Origin: Guadua angustifolia
Lineage: Eukaryota; Streptophyta; Magnoliopsida; Poales; Poaceae
Assembly: GCA_036346375.1 (NCBI GenBank)
Contig: CM070515.1
Location: forward strand, 12,856,423-12,920,422
Direction of reading: 5' to 3'
Length of the DNA: 64,000 bases
Made by a program: the position numbers and the translations under genes. The notes below the pieces were generated by a model that saw nothing but the letters and a program-made list of their open reading frames with translations, had not been told where the DNA came from and ran no database searches. Shown piece after piece: positions 11,095 to 22,200 of the stretch (positions within the stretch are counted from its first letter, which is position 1; every line of letters starts with the position of its first letter).

Positions 11095-12139
11095 GTGTAC
11101 TAACACTGATTTGCAAATTGCAATGCCTTCAAAACACAACTTTAAATATTAATTTCTATTTTCGCATATTTATAAAAATTAGTAAGATTATAATATTACA
11201 AAAATACCCTATCCGATCATAAATAGTTTCATTTTAGACATCAACACGACAACTTTGATTACAAATTTTTATTATAATATATTTATAAAACCTAATAAAA
11301 TTATAATATTTTAAAAATACTCCCTCCGGTCATAAATTGTTGTTTTGGATATTGATATGATCTTCCAAACACAACTTTGACTACTAATTTATATTTGTGG
11401 TATATCTATAAATTTCAAAAAATTATTGTAACGACTCTTATTTTTGGCATAAAATGCTAAAATAAGAATCTACGTGTATACAATACTAGTCTCATGATCA
11501 GTGGCTAGCACGCATATTTACAACAATTGATATCACATCTATACTCTTTATTACATATGATAATGGTAATTTATACAATTAGGTCTTACAAAACAGATTG
11601 AAATGCAACGAAAAGAAGCAAGGTCATGTAATGTGCATATCCAACCCTCTAGCAACAGACAAGGCATAATCTCTAGAAAAGCTCATCGTTAATATCCCCA
11701 AATTCTGTGTCAAAATGGAACATTCCAAAAATTTTAATAAAGTGAAAATGCATATTTTGAATTTTAATATGATTATTTCTGAGTTTTCTTAACATCATTG
11801 GTTTTTATTTGCATTTTCCTTGGATTTGTGCATTGTGAGAAAAATCATATAATAGGAATTAATGAAAGGATAATGGTAAAAAAATAAAACGGTAAAAGTA
11901 AAATCTTTAAAAATTTATATTAAAAATCTTCAGAACTTAGGTAAATTATTTCAGCTGATAAATAAATTTTAGAACAAATAATGATGAATGACAAATAAAA
12001 AGACATCTCTTTTGACTAGAAATAGTGCATAATCAGAATTAATATAAAATATTAAAAACTTATCTAGAGCTGTGAAAATTAACATAGAGTCCTTAATACA
12101 GTAGTTACCCTTGGTAAAAGTTTCAGAAATTTATAATAT
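11095..12139 (+). repeat. AT-rich LTR-like and Stowaway-like repeats upstream of the MADS copy
   Basis: 11130-11390 holds about three degenerate tandem units of 113-121 bp with the Stowaway-type phrase CTCCCTCCGGTCATAAAT. Then comes TTGTAACGACTC and AT-rich sequence resembling Gypsy LTRs that start TGTAACRNCCC. Matches 27600-28641, with part also at 30759-31130. No coding potential. Confidence 0.5.
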
Positions 12140-13547
12140 CATTTAGGGCATTTTAAAATTCAAAAACAGAAACTCTAAAAATCTAAAAATTGGAATGTCA
12201 CAATTCTTATAAAAAATACATAATATTTTAACTTGAAATTTTTATGGGAACATCCTTAACCTAAATTAAACTCTAAAAAAATTTCAAAAATAAATCATAT
12301 AATTTTCACCCTTAAATAAAATAAAATCTGAAAAGGAATTTCTGGGCAGTGACTAATGTCAAAATTTCTATAATTTCTCTATAGAATATTTTGACTTAAT
12401 ATTTATAATGGAGGATAAACACTACAAGAAGACCCTAGTCAAAAAGTTCTAGAAAGTTTGGCGATGAATTGATGGGTGAATTAATGCAAGTACTAGATAT
12501 CTGAAAGTAACTAATCTCCTCATGTCATCTCGTGTTCTGACTTTGTGTGTTGCAGTATCATTGGATTTCTTGTCAGATTGGATCGGATCGCATCTAGTCA
12601 ATGTTGTGGTTGAAATGTGGTCTTCTAATTTTTTGTGGCTAAGTTATATATCTCAGTCACAATGTTTTGCAATGTGTAGTCCTTGCCATCCTAGTGAATA
12701 TTGTTATACTGGAGTATGGTGGTTTCCTCCTGAGAATAGATAATAGGCCGTATTCTGTTGCATCTGTTCTGCATTTCTTGCATGATTTCTAGACTAGTGG
12801 ATGAAATGGTTTCTTCCTGGTCAAGAATTAATCTGGATGCCCTTTTTTTCTTCTTGGTGGTGTCACATGAGATGCAAGGTGCTTTGCAGCTTTTGTTCTT
12901 GTTTCGCTTGATTAGGGGAAACTAGGGGTTACAGTGATACAGATGTGAATTGTGCTTGCCTTTTCCTTCGCTCTTGTGATGAATGGGACACAAATTACCT
13001 TGAATTCTTTTTGTAGCTGCAATAAGATAAAAGTCATTGTCTTCGAATGTTAGCAATTTTCAGTTTCACTTAAGAAATTGGAAGCCAACCTTTTGAGAAT
13101 CAAACATTGTAGTGGTTTATCCATCGCACTGCTTCTGCCCTAAGTTTCATTACATTTCACTTAGAAGTCCTTTTACTGTGCACTAAATTTGTGACAGTAG
13201 TATGTTGTGTCCATAGTCAGATGTGCGTGTGTGTGTAATGGGATTATCTCCTGAAGTTGAGGAAACTGCCTTTGGAGCAACCAACAAACTCATATGAAAT
13301 GTCAAAACTTCTTACATTGGCCAACAAAGAACTAATATAACCTACTATCTCCTAGTGAAACAATCCACCTGCCTCCTATGTCAAGCTGCATCTCAATTAG
13401 ATGGTGAATGATGCTAATTTGTTATAACATGTGTGTGCTATTTTTTTGTATATCCTCACAGTAATTGCAAATGCATCATTCATGTGGTATTAGGAGTATG
13501 AAATCTACCTTCAATGCATAATTATGACAATGTAGGGAACCATGCAC
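12140..13547. other. Intergenic or intron-like sequence, no supported exon
   Basis: AT-rich to about 12430, then T-rich, intron-like sequence of moderate GC. A possible acceptor TGTGTTGCAG occurs at 12555, but the frame after it gives no recognisable protein. It may be the 5' part of the plus-strand gene whose exon is at 15435-15544. Confidence 0.35.
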
Positions 13548-14808
13548 ATAACTTTCAACCATTGTTATCAAGTCGCACGATTACTCGCGACTAATCAACA
13601 ATTAGTCGCTAAGTCGGCCTAGTAGCACGACTAGAGGACATCGACTTGATTAGTTGCCTAATCGAGTGACTAAGAATCCAAGTTGACGACTAATCGCAAT
13701 TAGTCGAGCGACTTAGTTTGTCGACTTGGCTTTAGGGAGAAGAGGTGAAAGGGAAGGGGAGAGGGTGGAGGGGGCAACCTGGGAAGGGAAGGGGGAGGAG
13801 GAATGTAGTAGTAGGCAACAGCAGCAACAAGCAGTACTGGTGGTAGAAGGCAGGTAGTAGCTACTAGAGGACGCCTCACAACCTCCCGGAGGGAAGGCCC
13901 TTTGCTTCGCAGGGTTAAAGGAGAAGGCACAAACGCCTCACAGGCTAGGAGCTTCCCCCCTAAGTCTCTAAAGAGGGTGAGTGGCACAAGATGTCATGGG
14001 AGATCACTTCGTACCCCACTGGCCCTCTCGAGGGGCTACACGATGTGGGGTGTTATGAGAGATCCCGTCATACCCTATGGGCTCTCCAGAGAGGGTGTGT
14101 GGAGCGGTGCTCTATCCTCCAGGGTGCTTTTGCCTCGTTCACGACCATTAGGCGGGAGGTTCTACTCCCGGTCCGTCAGGGCGCCCTCGCCGTAAGCACC
14201 TATTGAGACATGGAGGCCCCCTCACATCGCTTGGCATTGACTGACGAGTGGGGCCACTAAGTCCCAGGGCCCTACAAGGTCAATCCCTAAAGGAGGGCTC
14301 AAGCCTCGGGACCCCACGTGGGACCCCGAGGTTAGAGGCTTACCCTTTGGAAACAATGACGTGGGATCCACCACCACCTCTCCAGTATGACAAGGTTGGC
14401 CACGTTTAAGCCACCCATTTAGGGGTAGGATAGTATTTATGCAACAAATTGAGCACTTATAAATGCTCACCGTAATGCCTACTTGTAAGTTGAACTCTCA
14501 TTAAAGACAAGAGATAGATAACTGGTGTGCTCTCAGGGAACCTGGATAAGGAGGTATCTCTCTACTCTCCGCCCGAGGGGCACACCGACAGGAGTAGGAC
14601 GTATATCTTAGCGCTCGAACCTATATAAACCCTCATGTCAACTCTCTCTCATGGACAGCGGCTCGTGAAACGGCCATCATCCGCCCTCTCTCACGTCTTG
14701 TTTCCTAACATATAACACTACCAGCATGTAATAGTGGACTAGTCGCGACTAATCAGCAAGTCGGTAACATAGCGACTTGACTCGACTTTACAACTTAATA
14801 ACTATGCT
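13548..14808. mobile_element. TIR-like element filled by a GC-rich LTR-like insert
   Basis: The ends carry related inverted sequence: GTTATCAAGTCGCACGATTA on the left, and on the right (reverse strand) GTTATTAAGTTGTAAAGTCG. Both ends have many GACTAATC / AGTCGCGACTA phrases. The interior 13740-14720 is GC-rich with a TATA-like CTATATAAACCC at 14621, resembling a Gypsy LTR ending near CTAACA. I found no clean target duplications for either element. Confidence 0.4.
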
Positions 14809-15434
14809 TTCAATGTCTACTAACTAACCTATGGGGATAAGATTCCAGCCTTGTTGCTGCGTTATGCGTCTTTCAAATGAGGTATTCAGCGTGCAGCTTG
14901 TATCATTTGGACTCTGACCAAGCCTCCCCGATAATTGACATGTGAACATTTGGATTTGCATTTTGTTTCAGATACCGTGAAGCTCTGCTCATTGGATTAG
15001 ATGATATTTGATGGTCCTTTCAGACAAAGTAGTTTATATATCACCTCATATTGTGAACAGATGCAGTTAGATCGAATTTCAGTAGTGCCCCCTCTTAACC
15101 AATTCGTGTTTTATAAGACTGATGCTCGTGGTGCATTATTTTATAGAATATGTTCAGCTCTTCCTAGATGATTGATGATTGCCTTTATTTCTGGATGTTC
15201 TTTTTCAGTAAGTAAATTCACATCTTGTGTTCAAGCTGCTCTATGTCTACATGAATGCTATTGGGTTAATGCACCGAAAGTTGGATATTTTTTTTATTTC
15301 TGATAGGATGCGTGTCTGAATGATTTGATAGGGTCCATGGAAATTACATTGTGCAGTTCTCTATTTTCCTATCTCAGTTGACTTCGATAAGGATGACTGT
15401 TTTTATCTAAGCTTGTGATTCACTGTTTCTGCAG
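14809..15434. other. Intron-like sequence before the exon at 15435
   Basis: T-rich, of moderate GC, ending in the acceptor TTTCTGCAG. I see no exon in it. Confidence 0.35.
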
Positions 15435-15544
15435 ATGTTCCATTTGCTGCCAGATGGAGGGAGCTATTTTGTGCAGAACGATATGTTCCGCCTGAATTAT
15501 GGTTAAGGAAAGTCGAAAACAATGCAACAAAGAACTGGTTCAAG
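15435..15544 (+). CDS. Single internal exon of an unrecognised plant gene
   Basis: 110 bp with a strong acceptor (CACTGTTTCTGCAG) and a donor (TTCAAG|GTTTGG). One frame is open throughout and reads VPFAARWRELFCAERYVP then PELWLRKVENNATKNWFK. The dense W/R/E/F composition looks like real protein, vaguely like the segment after an F-box (ARWRELF), but I do not recognise the family. No flanking exons could be read confidently at 12430-15434 or after 15545, so it is either part of a long-intron gene or a stranded or captured fragment. The CDS is partial by nature. Confidence 0.5.
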
Positions 15545-16471
15545 GTTTGGTGTTGAAACGATGATTACTGAATGATACTGCGACTCTTTATTTGTTCTTT
15601 AGCTCATGCAATTTATGGCAAGAAATTGCTAGACTTTTTATGCATCTGCTGGATTTGTTCTTCTGCGTCTCGATCATGTTCTGCGATTACTTGGGCAGCA
15701 CTGTTTTCTGCGGAACATGAATGAAGACAGTCTGGTAATTTTATTTATGTTTGCGATCCCTGGCCGTGTTTTTTTCCCTAACCTGTATTGCTCAGTGATT
15801 CATATTGGCGCAAAAGCCCTCAGAGGTTACATGCTTTGGTAAGCTCAGGTGCATTTTGGTTGGTTAGATTTACCTTCGTCGGTTCCTGGAATTTCTTTTC
15901 TCACGTCAGTCAAGTTCCTGGGAAGCTGGCATCTAGTTCAAAACCTTAGTTCGGAAAAGTTTGTAGGATACAGGATACGGCAGAAATCTGGTCCATCCTA
16001 TTGTTGAAGGGAACCAGTTATCACTGTTTTGTCGGAAACACATTAATACGATTTTGCATTTCGGAATTGCTCTCTGGAGAGCGTTCTACTGGACGCAAAC
16101 CGGTGATCCACTTGAGACTTGAGAGGTGCATCTATGCTCTCACAAAAAATGATAATATACATCGTCTACTTTTGCAACCACGGCCACTCCACTACTGATA
16201 AATTTTGCCTCAAAATCTGCGCAATCTAGTCTTTTGGAGAGCGCGGAAGCAGCTGTTAACACGTTCACCGTAGATTCGATGAGGTAATATACTGATAATA
16301 TACATGCTTTGGTAAGCAGATGCGAGTGGGAGTTAGGTATTGGGGTTTGGCGGCAGTGACAATCGAGTGGTGCGCAAGTGGGGCAGCGCTGGCACTAGTG
16401 ACAGTGGCTGCGGTTGCAGTGGTGGTCGCTGGGTTGGGGCAAGGTCTGCAGCGCCTGGCAGCGGGGATTCA
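15545..16471. other. Downstream intron/UTR-like sequence and a short GC-rich patch
   Basis: 15545-16300 is intron-like, with TTACATGCTTTGGTAAGC twice (about 15827 and 16302). 16320-16465 is GC-rich with G-T-rich codons but no homology I can name. Confidence 0.3.
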
Positions 16472-16772
16472 GGGTCTGTTTAGTGAAGTTTTAGGTTTTA
16501 GATTCATATGAGATTTGAAATTTATAGGCTAAAATAAAATAAAGTAAGTTTATTTTTTGGTCTAAAATGTAAATAAAATGATCCATCTAAATATTCTTAA
16601 TGTATTCACAGCTTCAGCTCCACAGATCTGGTAGAATTAGGAATACCCAGCTTCACCAGATCCAATATTTAATGTATTCACAGCTCCAGCTCCACAGATC
16701 TGGTAGAATTAGGAATACCCAGGTTCACCAGATCCGTGGATCTAGTGGACCTGGAGCTCTACCAAATACACC
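16472..16772 (+). mobile_element. Tourist-like MITE, copy with internal tandem duplication
   Basis: Termini GGGTCTGTTTAGTG and (reverse) GGTGTATTTGGTAGAGCTC match the family also at 34555, 43348, 49160 and 52604. The internal block GTATTCACAGCTYCAGCTCC ... CACCAGATCC occurs twice in tandem (about 76 bp). This repeat creates an apparent open reading frame that is not a gene. No clean 3-bp target duplication remains. Confidence 0.6.
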
Positions 16773-16889
16773 ATTAAATTTCGCGGATAAAATCTCACTG
16801 TTGATAGAAATTCAAGATATCATCGACATCTTAGAATTTTATGTAAATTTTAGGTGAAATTCAAGTCCAGCTTTATTTCTACCAGAAAA

Positions 16890-18220
16890 ACAAAATTTCA
16901 ACCCAAATTCCCGAAATCTTGACAAGATTTGCCGAGATTTCGGTGCATTTGCACCTAATGAAAAATGGCTCGAACGACGTCAAAATTTTTAAAATTTTTT
17001 GTGAAGGTTTCTGATATATCAACGATGTTTCCATAAAAAATTTAGATGATTATCAAATCTGATAAATTTTGAAAAATTTAAACATCGCTACCGTGTTGAT
17101 CAAAACGTTGACCGACAAGATTGAATCAAATGAAAAATGGAACAAACCATGTTAGAAAATTTTGAAATTTTTTGTGCTTGGTTATGATGAATCACTAATG
17201 TTCTCATAAAATTTTCAAATGATGATTAAGCTTCATGAAATTTTGAAAATTTAGAAAGTACTGATGTCCTGATAAAAGCCTTACCAACAAATTTCAATCA
17301 AATGAAAAATAGTTCAAAGCACATTAGAAAATTTTAAAAAAATTTGTAGAAGGTCCTTATGTATCATTAATATTTCTATAAAATTTTCATATGATAATCA
17401 AGCTTCAAGAAGTTCTAAAAATTTTGAAAGTATTACTTCCTAATAAAAGTGTGATGATCAATATATGGATTTGCTTTAGCAATAAAAAATAGTTTAATTT
17501 TTTTTGAAAATTTTACAAAAGGGTTTTAAGGAAATTTTTAAGATCTCATAAAAATTTTGAACCATTACCATAAAATTCTTACAAGGGCACTGTACCATTT
17601 ATATTCTTTTTGTTTTTTATTTTGAAATATTACAAATAAACCTCAATACTTACATAGATTTGATTGAGCAAACAAAAAGGTTAAAAATTTTAGAGAATGG
17701 TACTAAGGCAATTCTTAAGCTCTCATAAAAATTTTCGATAATGATCACACTCGAGAAAATTTATAAAATTCTGATAATTTTATTGTCTCAATTATATTCA
17801 TTTTGTTTTTGATTTTTTCAAGATGACAAATAAAGTTTGATTGTTTTGAAAATTTTTCTACATGATCCTACACTACTATTTAAAATTTTCATATCATGAT
17901 GAATCTTGTAAAATGTTATAAAAATATAATAGTGTTTCTGCCAAAATTTTAAAACATCTAAAAAATTTGGTTTTTCAACCAATTTTCATAGAAGATGACT
18001 TTAAAGGGTTATTGGACCAAATCCGATCAAATCCAACCATAAAAAGTAAAAAACCAGCAAAAAAACCATCGAGATTTTGGTGAATCCAAAATTTCTGAGA
18101 TTATTATAACAATTTTTAAAAAATTAAATTTTTTTTACCCACTGGGATTTTGGATCCCGTCTCCGGTTGGAATCCGAAATCTTGACTGAGATTACCGAGA
18201 CTTTTACAATTTTTTAAACC
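16890..18220. repeat. Degenerate AT-rich tandem repeat, unit about 172 bp
   Basis: Phrases such as AATCAAATGAAAAATRG, ATTAGAAAATTTTRAAA, TCATAAAATTTTCAWATGAT and AAGCTTCAWGAARTT recur at about 172-bp spacing through 17100-17460 and decay on both sides. It is flanked by CGAGATTTCGG-type sequence. It is related in style, and possibly in origin, to the ~160-bp array at 47530-48930. Non-coding. Confidence 0.55.
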
Positions 18221-19232
18221 TTGGCTAAAAGCGAGGAGGAATCGTTAAAGCGGTGCTCACCAGTTATGCTACCACCCAATGTTAGGGTCTTTTTTGTATA
18301 ATGACAAATCTATGTTACTAAATCTTATCAAAATTTAGCATTATCAAAATTTAGTCATCAAATTAACAACCAATGTTTTTGTTAAGATTTGAAAAAAACT
18401 AAAGAAACAACAAAGAACAGAATCTTGCTAAACTTTAATAGCAAATCAAATACTTAGAAACTGTTGAAAGCAAATCAAATAGGTCCTCGCACTTCGGTAC
18501 AGTGGGCTCCGCCAACTTTCTTGCTTGATTTCTAAGGACGCTTTCTAGCAGAGGCGGGTCGACAAGTCTGCTTGTCACGGACGCGTGGCTCATCGCGACC
18601 GAGGAGGTTTCTCGAACCATTCCTCAATAAAATGATGCATGTTTCAGTGTGCCCTCATCTGTTTCTAAAAAAATAAGTAAAAGTAATCTGATGTGTGTCC
18701 GGACGTCCGAAATTTTCAGATACTACATTTTTTTTATATACGTGCAACATTTTTTGTCAACGCGTGCAACATTTTTCTTCGATAAATAGTGAAATTCGTT
18801 ACAGTAAACGGATGTTGCAAGCGTTCAAACAAAATGTTGCACGCGTAGAAAAAAATATTACGTGCGTAGAAAAAAATATTACAAGAGACGTTCGATGAGA
18901 TGAACAGTAATCGAACATCCGAGGTTAGTATCTCCCTAAAAGTAAACTCACATTGCATAGCACATTAAACTAGCACCCCCAGCCTGACACGTTACCACAC
19001 GAGGCAGGACAGTTGTGACCTTGAAACCAGCGAGAAGGCACACATGCAAACTGGTTTGATACAAGACGATACTATTTTTCTTTTAAAGGTACAAGACGAT
19101 ACTTGAGAGACAATTAGTATTTAGCAAATTAAACTAGTTGACGGCTTGCAAAGCATGAACCCCTGCTAATTATTAAATCTGTTCGCCAAAGCTTCTTGCT
19201 GGTTTGGAGCTGCAAACTGCAGCTACCCCTCC
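18221..19232. other. Region downstream of the MADS gene, including a small dispersed repeat
   Basis: 18700-18910 carries GTGCAACATTTTTYTTCGATAA and its approximate inverse (AAAATGTTGCACGCG, TAGAAAAAAATATTAC), related to the intron-1 repeat at 9780-10060. The rest is unassigned. The 3' UTR of the MADS gene should lie just left of 19233; I saw no canonical AATAAA on the minus strand close by. Confidence 0.35.
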
Positions 19233-22200
19233 TCATTCCAGGTTCTCACTGCTTTTCTCACTCTCGGGACTCCACCAGTTCTTCCTTTTCTTGGGAGGAC
19301 TTGTCTTTTTGTCATGAACAGAGAACCGCAACAAAGATCAGGTAAGCACACGTTTAAAGACTAATGGTCAGAGAAACCTATGAGCATATGATTTTTCCAT
19401 ATTAATTTCTTATTAAATATTTCCTCTAATAGTTCAGATTATGCCACATTCACCTCCACCCGATCGAAAATAAATTGTTGAGATTGTAACTCCACCATGT
19501 GGAGTTAACTTTTAACTCGAGGGATCTGCACCCTCTCTAAACCTATCAATTCTTGAACTTTGGATTGATTTTAAACTAACCTCGGTTTGGGGGAGCCCAG
19601 CCACCTTCATCATCAGTTTGTTCTGTAAACACAAAATTAAGATGTTCTCAAACTTCTTGTATGTACCACGAACATTGAAATGAAATGCAGGTCCACGTCA
19701 TATACTAGAATGTTATGGAGATCAACAAATTAAATCCGGTATGACCTTAATAACTGCCAAAGCGTCAGTCACTCTTTCCTCTAAACGTCTTAGCTCAGCC
19801 ATGTTCATTTCATTGACATTTGATTCCTGGGCCCTGAAATTTACTTGGACAATTAGACAGTAACGAAACATATAATCTTCGACGAGAACCAATGGTTGTA
19901 TTACTCAGGTTATGTGTTTCATTACCATTGAGCAATGTGATATAACTCGGATACTGAGTCTGGAGCTGACTGCTCATTTTGATCAAGCTGTAGAAAGAAG
20001 ATCGGAAGAACCAGCCAAAGAAGATATAGATGATTAGCATATTCTGTGAGAGCTCAAAGAAAGGGTGCAGCTTTCTTTAGCAAGAACAGAAAATGAAGAT
20101 TATATATATTCCTAATGCGATTGAACCGTGTGATAAAAGCAGACCAATACATGGTGGTTTTCTTTTTCAGAACATATGATCATGGATATGGCTAGAAGAT
20201 TCGGCCATGCATTAGGACGGTTCATAGATAAGCTGGAACTATTATTATATCCAAGCACAAGGTGTCAGATTCCTCAAGTACAAGATCTAGCTACACTACT
20301 ACAAAACAGCATATAGGTGATACCTTATTTGTGGTTGTTTTTTTAAAACAGTCACAAATACAATTATCAATAGCGGTTTTAAAATTCAAAATGGCGAGAA
20401 GACTATTTGTAGCGATTTTTATTTGGAACCGTCACAAATAATGGATTATTTGTGGCGATTTTTGTTTGGAACCGTCACAAATACTTTTAGGACTATTTGT
20501 GGCGGTTTTTCTTTAGAACCGCCACTGATAATTTGTGGTGGTTTTAACCAAAAATCGCCACTAATAATATTAGTATTTGTAGCGGTTTACCGTCACAAAT
20601 AATGTTCCCTATAAATACCATTGTAATCTCTCCATATGGTCATCTTCCTCCCCGAGAACAAACCTAACTTTCTAGATTTCAAATTTCGTTTGGCAAAGAT
20701 TCTTGTGCTTCTACTTCCTGTAGTTGTTCCAAGGTGTGTAATTTGTTCTTCTCTCTTCATTTGTAGTGATGTAGTTGCAATTTAATGTTCAGACCTAGTT
20801 TAATATTTAGATTTAGTTTTTTTTTAATTTACCTAGCATTTTGTAGATGATGAATTTATTACCTTGCTCCATTAAATTAAGTTGTCTACCTTTTTTAGAT
20901 GATGAATTATGATCAAGCATATATCAAATTTATTTAATTAAGATTATTGGATAATAATAAAAATTAAATTTTAGTTAATATGGTAGATGGGTGATCTTGA
21001 AGTTTCTTTGCATTTTGAGAAGATGAATTTATTATCTAGCTCTTTCAGAGGATAAATTTAATTTTGGTTAGATATGAGCATGTATAAAAATTAAATAATT
21101 AAGATTTATTTTTTAATTACCATTAATTTTTACCATTAGTGCGTGCATATACATCTTGCTCCATTAGTGGCTATTGTTAGCTAATTTTTATCAAGCATAT
21201 ATCAAATTTATTTAATTAAGATTATTGGATATTAATAAATATTAAATTTTAGCTAATATGGTAGATGGGTGATCATGAAGTTGTCTTACATCTTGAGATG
21301 ATGAATTTATTATCTAGCTCTTTCGGAGGATAAATTTAATTTTGGCTAGGTATGAGCATATATAAAAATTAAGTAACTAAGATTTATTTTTAATTATCAT
21401 TAATTTTGACCATTAGTGTGTGCATATACATCTTGCTCCGTTAGTGGCTATTATTAGCTAATTTTTATCAAGCATATATTAAATTTATTTAATTAAGATT
21501 ATTGGATATTAATAAATTTTAAATTTTGTTAATATGGTAGGTTCATGATCATGAGGGGAGTGGTTACTTCCTGATAGAATTCGATAACTTACACCACTTG
21601 TACTATCACGACGTCCTTGATATATGTTTTTTGAGATGCTGGTTACTGTAAGTGTAATATATAAATCATGGTCTACATTCATTTAATACCGATAAATGTT
21701 ATATCTAACTTTTTCTTTATCTAGATACGAGATGATCGAACTAAGAAGAACCAAGGGGCCAGTGGGATTCCTTGACCCGAGAACGGTCTGCCAGGCTGAA
21801 ATCACAAGAGCACTAAAGGAGGTCAAGGAATACGTATATAACACTTTAATCAAACTACAAGACAAGAAGTTTATACTTTTACCATATAATTTTAAGTAAG
21901 TTTCTCACTAGCTAGTTAAATTACTCGTTGATTTCATTCTTTACTCTGATGTTAGGACTAATGACTATAGCATCATACATGTGTATGTAGATTCCACTAG
22001 ATTCTCGTAGTAATTACTCTAGAAAAGTGTAAGATGTTGAATATGGACCCACTGGATAAAGATAAAAAAGACCATGAAGAGCTGATAAGTCTAATGAATG
22101 AGGTGTTTAAAAGATATTGTAAAAAGAACTCGAGATACCGCTCATTCTACTTATACTTTCTAAGATTTATTTTTCCTGCTTATAACGCCTCAAGTTGTCT

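Larger units (their letters stand above)
8255..12139. repeat. Segmental duplication, left copy (MADS exon 1-2, promoter and upstream AT-rich repeat)
   Basis: Collinear with 24851-28641 at high identity. It includes part of intron 2, exon 2, intron 1, exon 1, the promoter and about 1 kb of AT-rich LTR-like sequence upstream. Homology starts at ACAGCTCACATGTGG in both and ends after AGAAATTTATAAT. The copies are in the same orientation about 16.6 kb apart. Local indels separate them, for example in the 5' leader and in the GGCGA-rich tract at 10720-10765. Confidence 0.9.

Noticed and set aside
12522..12743. 73-codon frame, plus strand
   Set aside because: It spans a possible acceptor and looks intronic; no homology recognised.
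16600..16857. 85-codon frame with a repeated peptide
   Set aside because: The repeat is an internal duplication inside a Tourist-like MITE.
19305..19360. Alternative last exon of the MADS gene starting near 19355
   Set aside because: Acceptor TGACCATTAG is plausible and the frame stays open, but the resulting tail (CCGSLFMTKRQ) looks less protein-like than the chosen one; kept as second choice.
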